Part shown: piece by piece, positions 20,901 to 30,111 of the stretch
Position numbering within the stretch: the stretch's first letter is position 1
How the letters are laid out: each line of letters starts with the position of its first letter
Source of the DNA: Arbacia lixula
Lineage: Eukaryota > Echinodermata > Echinoidea > Arbacioida > Arbaciidae
Assembly (NCBI GenBank): GCA_963669155.1
Contig: OZ022591.1
Span: forward strand, 17,758,385 to 17,822,384
Direction: 5' to 3'
DNA: 64,000 bases
Notes under the pieces: model-generated
Seen by the model: only the letters and a program-made list of their open reading frames with translations
Told to the model about the DNA's origin: nothing
Databases searched by the model: none
Translations under genes and position numbers: made by a program

Positions 20901-23900
20901 GAGCCACTTACGTAATGGAGTCCCACATGTTGTGGCTGTCCAGAGCGATTCCTGCCGTGCTCCCACCAGCCACACCCTCCACTAGCGTTGGGAACCAGTC
21001 GCTGATGTGCATGAAGCTATTGCTGATGGTACCACGGACATTTGAAGGTACCATAGGGCCAGTCACAAACCCCACACCGTGCACCCCTCCCTCCCAAAGA
21101 GTGTTCTTAGTTCCCCTGAGGGGCCAGTTGTTCCCCGACCTAACGGTGCCGCCATTATCTGCAAAAACAAACAAGTTTATTCTGTCAAACCTGCATTAAC
21201 TACCACCTGTACATAACATCCACCTGTTCCCAATAACCACTTAAAATTCCCCTGTAGAAAAGCTTCCTTTAAATCATCAAACAAATGTAAGGTTGCAGAA
21301 AGGAGAAATTGCCTCACACAATCAAAGTACATTTTATGATCCCAGATTAATACACTATGTTTATCATAAATGATTCCCCACAGCAGCAAGTAATCTCCAA
21401 GAGCCACTGCGGCAATGCAATAGTTCATCATAAACATTCAATGGTCCTACCTCTAGGGTAGAACTCACAATCTTCACCACTTCTACACCTTTGAATTAAA
21501 CTGTTCTATTCATTCAGTTGACTCCAAGATGTCGTTTTCCTGGCAGTGCTTGTACATGTACCTGTGGTGAAGATGAGCACAGTGTCTTCCCACAGGCCTG
21601 CCTGCTGCAATGAGCCAACAATCTTCCCTACAGCCTCATCCATAGTGGCCACCATGCCAGCGTAGGTCTGCCTGTTTGGAGAGTTGAAGTGTGCGTACGG
21701 CTTGGCATACTTCTCTGGTACTTGCAGAGGTTCATGGACAGATTGTAGGGGCAGGTATAAGAAGAGTGGCTGGAGAACAAAGGAGAAAGTTTCTTTGTAA
21801 ATTGAAATTGCCCCCAAAAGCCCTTTAACTACTCATGAATACTAATGAGTCAGATCAAATGACACTCTTTGGTATTTGTTTGCATGTTGTCATGTCTTAA
21901 TCCGTGAACCAGAAATAGCTTGCGTGGTTAAGTCACTGCTCGGTAAGCAGCAGATTGCAGGTTCAAATCCCGTCTGGTTCCAATATTTTTTTCTGACTTG
22001 TTTTTCATTAATTTACAGGATGGAGCACGCTATCTTTCCTACTGGGTGTATGCCTAAAATTTCTTTGTAAAAAGGAGAAAGGGTTTGATAATATAAGCCA
22101 TACATTGAAGAATCCTAACAGGTCACTAAGAACATCAGAAGATATGCATTGTTCTTTTCTTTGATACTCTAAAAGGGAAATACATGTTACAAATCATGTT
22201 AAATACAGAATCCACTCATTCATCAGCCTGACGGAAAACAGGCATTTCACTGAACCAGAACCTGGCATAATAGTTTAGAGAGACGATAGAATAAGAAGAT
22301 TAAGCACAATGGAAGTGAAGCTACACTCACCTGACTCGAGTTGTGTTGTTGGGTCTGCAAAAGAGACGGGCTACCTTTAAGCCAGAGTAATGATTTAGAT
22401 GGAACTTGTACAAAGAAAAGCACTATTCTAATGATGATCGTGGGAGTCAGCAATACTCACCTGACTAGAGTTGTGTTGTTGGATGACCATCTGGGCACGC
22501 TCAGTGAAGACGAACTGGGAGTAGTTACCCGTGTACTCCCAAGCAACTCGGTTGTTGTCCCAGAAGTCAATCCCCAGCCAGTGGTTACCAGCATGAAAGT
22601 TTGGAAAAGGTCCACCTCTAAAGTGAGTCCAGTAGTCCTGCATGCCAGACAGGTAGCCTGCGGGACAAGTGGGGTGTCAAGAAGAGCTTTGTGGAACAAT
22701 TGGGGTCAGAGAAAGGTTCTTGAGGGACAAGTAGGATTTCAAAATGAGTTTAGTTTGACCAGTAGGGTACTGAGAAGGATTTTGTGGGTCCAATAGTGTT
22801 CCATGACAAGATCCGTGAAGCAAGTAGAGTTTTATGGGATACATGTACGAGGGGTTCCAAGAAGGATGCTTTGAGACAAGTAGGTTTCGTGGAACCAAGT
22901 TTCAAGATGGATCTTGTGGATTTTGTGGGACAATTTTGTTTGATTGTCACTTTGAAATGCAAGGGTCAATTTCATTCCATAAAAGTAAGTTGTTTTTCCT
23001 TTACTCTGTGTGAAGTTCTTTGTGATCTAAACAATTTTATGTTTAGGGACACACTCTGTTTCTAGCAAACATAAGCCAAAAACATAAGTGGTGAAACCTT
23101 TTTTTTCTTTCACTTACCAAACGAGGAGTCAAAGCCCCTCTGCAGAGGCATGCACTCCTTCTTGTAGAAGCCCAGGTGCCACTTGCCAACCAGGTGGGTG
23201 GCATAGCCAGACTCCTTGAGCTTCTGGGGGAGGGTGACCTCCTCCAGGGGCAGGCAGTTGGGTTGGGGGGCGATGATCACAAAGTGCTGCAGACCCGTGT
23301 GAATCTGATCAAGCAAATTAAATTCAAAGTGGGTTAAATACGTCCTGAAAGAAATAATGAATACACTGCATTCATAAGACTTGATCTGTTGAATAAATGC
23401 TTCCATGCTTGTCAGTCTTTTGTTAAAGGCCAGTTAAGAAAGTGGCAATCATGGCACAAACAATCTGCAATCACATAAAGTCCCATTCTTGTTAAATTTG
23501 AAAATCATGTAAGGGTCCATCATACTTGACGAGAGTATATTTATGTTTTTCTAACATCTTTCTTTGCGAATTATATTTCTATCAATAATATCTCTATATT
23601 AATATTTGTTTAAAATATTTTCAATTCAACTTCAATTTAATTTTTTTCAATCACTAGGATTTGATTGCCCTGTAAACGCTACTGTATGTACAAGAAAAGG
23701 TGTTCAATGAGGTTTCTGTGTAAACAGTTGGGATGAATAGAGTTGCATCATCTATTTTCCAAAGAGTCCTCAATCAAGCCTTGGTATGATACCTGGTACT
23801 TGCCCGTCATGAGCTGACTTCTGCTTGGAGAACAAATCGGCTGAACGTAGTAGTTCTCCAGCTTTACCCCCTCACTGGCGAGCTTGTCCAGAACAGGAGT

Positions 23901-24086
23901 CTTGATCGTTGAGTTGTGATAGCCGATGTCGAACCACCCGTAGTCATCAGCGACCACAAAGACGATGTGTGGGGGCTTGGCTGCGACTTGCCCATGTCTG
24001 GCAACAGAGGGCAGTATGACTAGTGAGAGGATGAGTTTGGTCACATATTGGAGGAGAAGGCGAAAAGTTCCTTTCCCAGCCTTCAT
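17973..24086 (-). CDS. ARSB-like: Arylsulfatase B-like sulfatase, complete 8-exon gene
   Basis: Exons on the minus strand are 24086-23793 (5' UTR reaches 24118), 23304-23118, 22657-22461, 21769-21562, 21158-20912, 20211-19985, 18679-18540 and 18098-17973. All introns are GT-AG, phases join without a break, and 1,626 nt gives 541 aa, close to the usual ARSB length. Residues 10-29 form a hydrophobic signal peptide. Visible active-site residues are Asp47/Asp48, the CSPSR signature with Cys85 (precursor of formylglycine) and Arg89, Lys139 and His141 in GKWHLG, His238 in SVHEPLQ, Asp296/Asn297 in TDNGG, and Lys313. The C-terminus ends GAWGPWE, a family trait. ARSB enzymes remove 4-sulfate from N-acetylgalactosamine in dermatan/chondroitin sulfate in lysosomes. 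ARSI/ARSJ-type activity is possible, so the exact substrate is inferred. Introns hold several repeat insertions. Confidence 0.93.
18740..19109. other. Intron 6 of the sulfatase gene, unremarkable part
   Basis: AT-rich intron sequence between exon 7 and a family 4 MITE. No repeats or open frames of note. Confidence 0.6.
19110..19457. mobile_element. MITE family 4, intact copy in sulfatase intron 6
   Basis: TTAA at 19110-19113 and 19454-19457. Left terminus AGATGGCCCGTCCCTTTTAC; right terminus is the inverse of AGGAAGCACATCCCTTTTGC. Interior landmarks GGGATACCAACTATGAAATT, AGGTCAGAGGTACTATAACT and CAAATGATGACAAAGTCAGG recur in reverse in the copy at 29040-29358. The 78-aa minus frame is chance. 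Confidence 0.85.
19671..19985 (-). repeat. Tandem copies of the exon 6 3' end with splice donors
   Basis: The exon 6 donor (ATG|GTAAGC, exon end 19985) has two further copies in the intron: exon-like 19836-19881 with donor at 19830-19835, and exon-like 19677-19722 with donor at 19671-19676. Spacing is 149 and 159 bp. The translations align without gaps in the same phase: [16 protein letters not shown] (true exon), [16 protein letters not shown] and [16 protein letters not shown]. No AG acceptor directly precedes the extra copies, and reading through from exon 6 meets a stop 11 codons past the true donor. They are therefore probably decoy donors left by tandem duplication rather than coding exons. 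Confidence 0.75.
20225..20900. other. Intron 5 of the sulfatase gene
   Basis: Single-copy-looking AT-rich intron without recognisable repeats or open frames. Confidence 0.6.
21906..21992 (+). pseudogene. tRNA-like sequence (Thr-GGT-like) with Pol III-type terminator
   Basis: GAACCAG (21906-21912) pairs with CTGGTTC (21974-21980) as a 7-bp acceptor. GCTT/AAGT can form the D stem. ACTGC/GCAGC with loop TCGGTAA forms an anticodon arm (anticodon GGT). The T arm has loop TTCAAAT and a B-box GGTTCAAATCC, and a run of seven T follows at 21986-21992. Three extra nucleotides lie between acceptor and D stem, the A-box is imperfect, and loop position 33 is C instead of T. It is most likely a tRNA pseudogene or tRNA-derived SINE head. 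It lies in intron 3 of the complete sulfatase gene, antisense to it, and is absent from the same intron of the truncated copy. Confidence 0.55.
22321..22460 (-). repeat. Duplicated exon 3 tail and donor inside intron 3, with MITE stub
   Basis: Reading the minus strand from the exon 3 donor (22460) gives intron sequence, then the first 26 bp or so of a family 4 MITE (TTAAAGGTAGCCCGTCTC, TTTTGCAGACC). The MITE is broken and followed by a second copy of the exon 3 tail with donor (CAACAACACAACTC, GAGTCAGGTGAGTG) at 22353-22322. The truncated gene copy has an intact MITE at the same intron position. Confidence 0.75.
22665..22960 (-). repeat. Intron 2 minisatellite of ~35-bp units resembling the exon 3 acceptor region
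   Basis: Minus-strand intron 2 repeats imperfect units of the type TTCTTGGAACC-CTACTTGTCCCAC. The last unit runs into the exon 3 acceptor CTTGTCCCGCAG. The same array is in the inverted copy at 28480-28747, so it predates the gene duplication. Confidence 0.65.
23310..23785. other. Intron 1 of the sulfatase gene
   Basis: About 490 bp, clearly homologous over its length to intron 1 of the inverted copy (27640-28111), including the stretch ending AAACTGTTTAC-type near the donor and TTGAACAAATG-type near the acceptor. No other features. Confidence 0.7.
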
Positions 24087-24203
24087 GGTTGACGTGATCA
24101 GGAGACTAGAGATGTAACCTGCATGAAATGATATGAGCAAATAATAAAATAATCAACTGAAGACATGATGAATGTTTCATACACAGGTCCTTGTAAATAG
24201 AGA

Positions 24204-24435
24204 TACACTACATCTCAAAGGAATTGGCATAGGGAAAGGGAAAGGGAAGAAAGGGAAGGGCCAGTTTTAAACTGCGGTATATTTTGTCCAGTTTAGCATG
24301 AAACAAGATGCTTTTTAGGCTAAAGCATTTTGTTTCATGCTGAACTGGACAAAATATACCATGGTTCAAAACTGAGGCCCCTTCCCTTTCTTCCCTCTCC
24401 CTTTCCCTATGCCAATTCCTTTGAGCTGCAGTGTA
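24204..24435. mobile_element. Foldback element, ~100-bp inverted arms
   Basis: TACACTACATCTCAAAGGAA-TTGGCATAGGGAAAGGG on the left pairs with its inverse ending TTGAGCTGCAGTGTA on the right. The arms continue through GGTATATTTTGTCCAGTT and CATGAAACA to a short centre near 24318. The arms contain a GGGAAA-rich stretch. The purine-rich minus frame is an artefact. It lies between the complete sulfatase exon 1 and its probable upstream exon. Confidence 0.85.
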
Positions 24436-24560
24436 AATCAACATATTTGTTGCATGCCTATTCCACCCTCTTTCCAAAAAAACTTTTTGTTTGCCCTATG
24501 CTGGCAGCTGATACTACATCACAACTGAAATGTAGGTCAAAATAAGAAAAAGATTTTATA

Positions 24561-24700
24561 CTTACCAAGGAAAATGGAAGAACTTCCCTCCCAAAAATAG
24601 CACTGGAAACTGATGTTACTGTAAGCGGAATTATATTGATTGCAAAATTTCGGATACTAATACTTGTACTAGCCCTTCCTACACATGATACCAATTTAGT
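24561..24700 (-). promoter_or_regulatory. Candidate 5' UTR exon end for the complete sulfatase gene
   Basis: The start-codon exon is preceded by a good splice acceptor (TTTCATGCAG, exon start 24118), so an upstream untranslated exon is expected. A strong minus-strand donor TTG|GTAAGTATA lies at 24566/24565. A competing donor GATCG|GTAAGTACAC lies near 25511. The sequence cannot tell which is used. Confidence 0.3.
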
Positions 24701-24914
24701 AAGAGTATTTTTGTAATTTATAGTACCTCGCCAAACAGCTTACCAAACTAACATGTTGCTTGATACCTTTTTTCAATAGCTCAACGTAGATACACCCAAT
24801 CACACTCTACGCCATAGTCTAGTCTCTAGACGTGGACCGGATGCCTAGGAGGGCTAGGTATACTGCTGATATTTCTGCCAATGTTTTTAATTTTGTAAAT
24901 GGGCTACCCTGTCT

Positions 24915-25310
24915 TTGAAGGGTATATACTGTACTGGGAAGACAAAAAAGCCTTCAAAAGGAGATCATGAGCAATCTTCTTGCCAATGATCTTAAATTCG
25001 TGTATTGTCCATTTTGGAAACTGGCTGAAAATTATTTGCTCTCATTTGATTCATATATACAGTAATTAGTGATTAATCCTCTAAATGTTTGGCCCAAACA
25101 ATTTGAGGATTTGTGACTTAATCACTGATTACTCCAACAAGTGTGGATATAATAGGGCAAATAAATAACTTTCTGCAAGTTTCTCAAATGGACAATAGGC
25201 CTACATGAATTTAAGACCATTGGCATTGCCTGCATTGGCAAGAAGATTGATCACGAATCACCTTCTGAAGGCCTTTTTGTTTTCCCAGTACAGTATAATA
25301 TTCCCTTTAA
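24915..25310. mobile_element. MITE family 2 copy between the two sulfatase copies
   Basis: Left end AGGGTATATACTGTACTGGG, right end inverse AGGGAATATTATACTGTACTG followed by TTAA. The inverted halves contain TCTTCTTGCCAATGATCTT and AAGACCATTGGCATTGCC. The left flank is TTGA, one change from TTAA. A small duplication (CATTGGCATTGCCTGCATTGGC) sits in the right half. Confidence 0.8.
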
Positions 25311-25315
25311 CTACA

Positions 25316-26360
25316 TTACCCGCACTGAAACAGACATGATTGATACACGCATGCACGTGCATGCATCCACGTCATGCAAAGCCTGGCCAGTCTCGCGGGC
25401 CACGCGGGGGTAATTGAACCGCTCTCCGCAGCTCAGTACGTCAGTAAAAACAGTGTCAAGCCAATGCATAATGACTTGATGTACAGACGTGTGCGTTGTA
25501 ACGTGTACTTACCGATCCTGAGCAAGCTAGGAGGAGCTAGGAGTGGGAGCTATGCTAACGCCGGTTTTCAAAACAGCATAATCAAGCTAATCGCTCCAAG
25601 TTTGTAGCTCTAAAGTTACTCCATATAAATTATCACCATCAACCATGGCATGGGCTGTCGAGGCCGAGCAAGCATATCCAGCAGACAGCTAGCTACAGCT
25701 GATTTTGTCCGCAGTATCAAAACAAGGATTGATCATGTGATCCTAGCCTGCGATCAAGGAGATATTGAACCAAATATGTGTTACATAATCATTGCACGAC
25801 GGATAACTGTATGAAAACGCGTAAAAACGGCAATACTGTTAGGTGAAGGTATAAAATGTGAATATCCTGAACCATTCATGTCAATTTCATGGCTTATCTT
25901 ACATTATATCTTAATTTCAATGTCAAGACTGGATGTTGGACTTATTACATTCTTGTAAGAGAAATTGAAGTTGTCATGGAGCTAGTCTACATGAAATAAG
26001 ATAGAGGCAACTAATACATCCATTATAGGACTTTGTTGTTGTTTTTTATCTAAAAAGAAAATAAGGGACTCAGAATATGGTTTACAAATAATCGATTTAA
26101 TATAACAAAGCCTTGATGACAGCCTAACATCACATGACCAAATCTCATTGTTTTGGTCTTACACGAATCGATCGGCTGCTTGCGCTGCGCTGCCAGCGCC
26201 CCTAGGCCTAGCTTGCCCTGGACTGAGCGCTGCACACATGCACAGCTACATAGCACATGTACGTAGTACAACTTGTCATGACTACGGGGATGTCATGTCA
26301 TGAGCGCAGTTATTAAGTTTTTGAAGTCTACTGTCAATATAACTCAGGAATAAAGCACGG
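25316..26360. promoter_or_regulatory. Candidate divergent promoter region of the sulfatase pair
   Basis: This is the only repeat-free stretch between the head-to-head copies. A minus-strand donor (GATCG|GTAAGTACAC, near 25511) and a plus-strand donor (GCACG|GTAAGTACC, exon end 26359) point outward, each towards a sulfatase exon 1 that begins with an acceptor. CACGCATGCACGTGCATGCA (25346 onward) is a dense ACGT/GCATGC palindrome cluster. No TATA box is evident. The promoter function is inference from layout. Confidence 0.35.
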
Positions 26361-27213
26361 TAAGTACCAAAGATTTATCACAAATCAAAGAAATTTTGTC
26401 CTTTGCCGTGCCTGCAGTTTACCAGCTCGTATTCATAATTGATTAATTCATTTCACAAGTCACTCTCTACATACACTACAGCGCCAAGTCAAGGTGCATG
26501 CAGCTACCTGTGCATTTACTTTCTATTCAATTCAATTCTAGGGCATTATAAAAATAGTACATGCCTGCTTAGCCTGATGTGCGGCAGCTCACCAGGACCA
26601 GGTCATGGTCAGGCTTGCGCTTGCAGGCTGTGCATAGCGTAATTAATATGGTGCAATATATATGCATTCATGTGTGTATAATCTAGACAGGACTGTCTAG
26701 ACAGTCTCAGTCATGGGCATTCCTTTATCTCAATTTTGTATTTCAAAGGCTGATTATTTGACTGGTCTATACTAGCGTGTCATGATGGATCTGCATCAGG
26801 GGGAAAAATGATCAAAATTTTCAGGGGCTACTTTTTGAGCACATTAGCCGTTTGTCTTCAATTTTACATTGTGTCTAGTAGGGGAATTTTAGGGGCCCTT
26901 TCAATATTTTTCAGGGCTCTTTTAACCATTTCGGACGTGAAATTTCCCCAAGTCCCGTGTATTTTTTGCCCTGATCTGCATGCCATGGACATGGCTATAT
27001 TTACCCTCTATGGCTGTAGACTTGTACGTGTGCGAGCTAGTTTTGGGGGAGTGGTAATTTTACAGAAAATGAACAATCAATCAAATGGCTTCATGCAACA
27101 TTTTTACATTCATTCCAGTGTATCCGCACAACGATGTTTCTTTTCAGCATTTGTAATGGACTAAGATTGTACCCAGCACAAGAGAAATTGAAAAATGACT
27201 ATTTTTGTGAAAG
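26361..27213. other. No gene recognised (5' intron side of the truncated sulfatase copy)
   Basis: A short inverted word CTAGACAGgactGTCTAGACAG is visible near 26685-26705. The 118-aa plus frame at 26808-27164 has no recognisable domain and is interrupted in flanking frames. It may be an old transposon fragment. Confidence 0.4.
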
Positions 27214-28479
27214 ATGCTTGATGGTAAAAATATTGAATTTGGAATAAAGGACAATAAAAATGAATTCTTTGTGAAGCTAGACTTGTCTAGTGTGTTCATA
27301 TCTTTTCATGCAGGCTCCATCTCCAGTCTCCTGATCACCTCAACCATGAAGGCTGAGAAAGCAACGCGTTGCCTTCTCCTCCAATATGTGACCAAACTCA
27401 TCCTCGCACTAGTCATACTGCCCTCTGTTGCCAGACATGGGCAAGTCGCAGCCAAGCCCCCACACATCGTCTTTGTGGTCGCTGATGACTACGGGTGGTT
27501 CGACATCGGCTATCACAACTCAACGATCAAGACTCCTGTTCTGGACAAGCTCGCCAGTGAGGGGGTAAAGCTGGAGAATTACTACGTTCAGCCGATTTGT
27601 TCTCCGAGCAGAAGTCAGCTCATGACGGGCAAGTACCAGGTATCATACCAAGGCTTGATTGAGGACTCTTTGGAAAATAGGTGATGCAACTCTATTCATC
27701 CCAACTGTTTACCCAGAAACCTCATTGAGCACCTTTTGTTCCACATACAGTAGCGTTTACAGGGCAATCAAATCCTAGTGACTGAAAAAAAAAATCAATT
27801 GAAGTTGAATTGAAACAAATTCAAACAAATATTATTGATAGAAATATCATTCACAAAGAAAGATGTTAGAAAATAATGAATGTGCTCTTGTCAGTTATGA
27901 TGGACCTTCACATGATTTTCAAATTTAACAAGAATGGGACTTTGTGTGATTGCAGATTGTTTGTGCCATGATTGCCCCTTACATCACTGGCCTTTAACAA
28001 AAGACTGACAAACATGGAAGCATTTATTCAACATATTGAGTCTTATACAGTGTATTCATTATTTCTTTTAGGAAGCATTTAACCCACTTTGAATTTTATT
28101 TGCTTGATCAGATTCACACTGGTCTGCAGCACTTTGTGATCATCGCCCCCCAACCCAACTGCCTGCCCCTGGAGGAGGTCACCCTCCCCCAGAAGCTCAA
28201 GGAGTCTGGCTATGCCACCCACCTGGTTGGCAAGTGGCACCTGGGCTTCTACAAGAAGGAGTGCATGCCTCTGCAGAGGGGCTTTGACTCCTCGTTTGGT
28301 AAGTAAAAGAAAATACATGTTTCTCCACTTTTGTGTTGGGCTTATGTTTCCTAGACATATGGTACGTGTCCCATTTGCATGCCTTAAATATCAAGATAAC
28401 TGAGAGCTTTACACGGAGTAAAGGGAAAACAACTGACTTTTCGGGAATAATGCTGACCCACAAATTCCTCAAGATCCAT

Positions 28480-28747
28480 CTTGAAACCCTGTTTTACAAA
28501 GCCTGTCTTGAAACCTCCACAAAAGACTACTTGTCTCAAGTACAATTCTTGGAACCCCACTAATCCCATAAAACCCTACCTGTTCTACAAAGCCTGTGTT
28601 GGAACTATACTTGTCCACCAAAAACCTTCTTGGAACCTAACTGGTCAAACTAAACCCTTTTTGGAACCCTACTTGTCCCAAAAACAAAACTTTCTTGGAA
28701 CCTTAATCGTCCAACACAACCCTTCTTGAAATCCTACTTGTCCCGCA
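28480..28747 (+). repeat. Intron 2 minisatellite of the truncated copy
   Basis: Imperfect ~35-bp units of the form TTCTTGGAACC-TACTTGTCCCA end at the exon 3 acceptor TACTTGTCCCGCAG. The counterpart is at 22665-22960. Confidence 0.65.
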
Positions 28748-29039
28748 GGCTACTTGTCTGGCATGCAGGACTACTGGACTCACTACCGGAGTGGACCCTT
28801 CCCAAACTTTCCTGAGGGTGACCACTGGCTGGGGATTGACTTCTGGGACAACAACCGAGTTGCTTGGGAGTACACGGGTAACTATTCCCAGTTCGTCTTC
28901 ACTGAGCGTGCCCAGACGGTCATCCAACAACACAACTCTAGTCAGGTGAGTATTGCTGACTCCATGATCATCATTGGAATAGTGCGTTTCTATAAAGTGC
29001 TTTTCTTTGTACAAGTTCCATTCAAATCATTACTCTGGC

Positions 29040-29358
29040 TTAAAGGTAGCCCGTCCCTTTTGCAGACCTAATTGTGAAAGTTCCCTGACTTTGTCATCAT
29101 TTGAGAGAGAGTGGCTTTATAACCTCTCCCTGGAATCGACAAAGCACAATATTCGGTTTTGAGGAAATAATCTTCAATAAATGATCGAGCTGTCTTTTTT
29201 TGTACCACAAAAATAGTTAGATTTTCATTTATGCTGCGGGAGTTATAGTACCTCTGACCTTAAAATTTCACAGTTGGTATCCCAAAGATACGTGCTAAAT
29301 ATGTACAAACTCTCATGATGTTTGCAGATGTTTGTAAAAAGGTACAGGCCATCTTTAA
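29040..29358. mobile_element. MITE family 4 in intron 3 of the truncated copy
   Basis: TTAA 29040-29043 and 29355-29358; ends AGGTAGCCCGTCCCTTTTGC and inverse AGATGGCCTGTACC. It is 319 bp and reversed relative to the copy at 19110-19457. The stub of the same insertion remains at the equivalent site of the complete gene, which shows that it was there before the gene duplicated. Confidence 0.85.
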
Positions 29359-29997
29359 GCTAATGAGAAGTAGTCAGCGGAACTATGAATAAACATGCTC
29401 TTTCATGCCAGGAACCCATTTCTACACCTAGGTTTAGAGGGACAAGCATGAGCAAAACACTAAGTGCAAGAGTGTACCCAGGATCTTTCTACAAGAGCCA
29501 AGAGCTCATCTCACCACTAAACCAAATTGCTCTTTTTAACATGTACATAAGTACAAAACCACTTGATGATAAGTTCGTCTTTATTTGTGGTATCCTATCT
29601 CTAGTGAGAAACATGTATTCAACACATGAGAAAATGAGTTTTTTACCTTATGATTAGCCAACAGAAAACAATGGATATATTATGAGTGCCCTGTTTGCTC
29701 TAATGTTTCCTTTAAATATAATGCCTAATAACACACCTTTCTTCTTTCCCTGTTCTTCAGCCACTCTTCCTGTACCTTCCCCTACAATCGGTCCATGAAC
29801 CACTGCAAGTACCAGAGAAGTATGCCAAGCCGTACGCACACTTCAACTCTCCTGACAGGCAGACCTACGCTGGCATGGTGGCCACTATGGATGAGGCTGT
29901 CGGGAAGATTGTTGGCTCGTTGCAGCTGGCAGGCCTGTGGGAAGACACTGTGCTCATCTTCACCACAGGTATTATATCACAGTCAGAAAGAAAACGG

Positions 29998-30111
29998 AAG
30001 AGGGAAAGTCCATGTAGATGTTCAGTTGATTTTAATGAAAGCAAAAGCATGAAAGGAAATAGTACTGAAGTTTTGACAAAAATCCATTTAAGGATAAGAA
30101 AGTTATGATTT
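29998..30111. mobile_element. MITE family 1, left-arm fragment after the truncated sulfatase
   Basis: AGGGAAAGTCCATGTAGATG, then TTTTAATGAAAGCAAAAGCATGAAAG and AAGGATAAGAAAGTTATGAT match the left arm of family 1. It is cut where the next repeat begins (TTTTTATGCCTC). It starts about 30 bp after the last homologous base of exon 4. Confidence 0.7.

Larger units (their letters stand above)
27314..29968 (+). pseudogene. ARSB-like: Arylsulfatase B-like, inverted partial copy (exons 1-4 only)
   Basis: Exons 27314-27639 (ATG at 27346), 28112-28298, 28749-28945 and 29761-29968 match exons 1-4 of the minus-strand gene in length, phase and nearly all residues, with intact GT-AG sites. It keeps the signal peptide, the CSPSR signature, GKWHLG and SVHEPLQ. 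It has no exons 5-8, so it lacks the Asn of TDNGG, the following catalytic Lys and the C-terminal subdomain. Reading through the exon 4 donor gives about 45 more codons to a stop at 30108. The sequence after 29969 is unrelated to intron 4 of the full gene and passes into repeats and satellite. It is most likely a truncated pseudogene. Missing exons beyond the satellite cannot be excluded but would need an intron of more than 34 kb. Differences cluster in the signal peptide (residues 4-9) and exon 3. Confidence 0.85.

Noticed and set aside
20915..21199. 94-aa plus-strand ORF
   Set aside because: It is antisense to sulfatase exon 5, which has the DNGG and WPLRG motifs on the minus strand.
22341..22796. 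151-aa plus-strand ORF
   Set aside because: It is antisense to sulfatase exon 3 and flanking introns; the other strand has matching exon phases and family motifs. The same applies to the minus ORF at 28703-29014.
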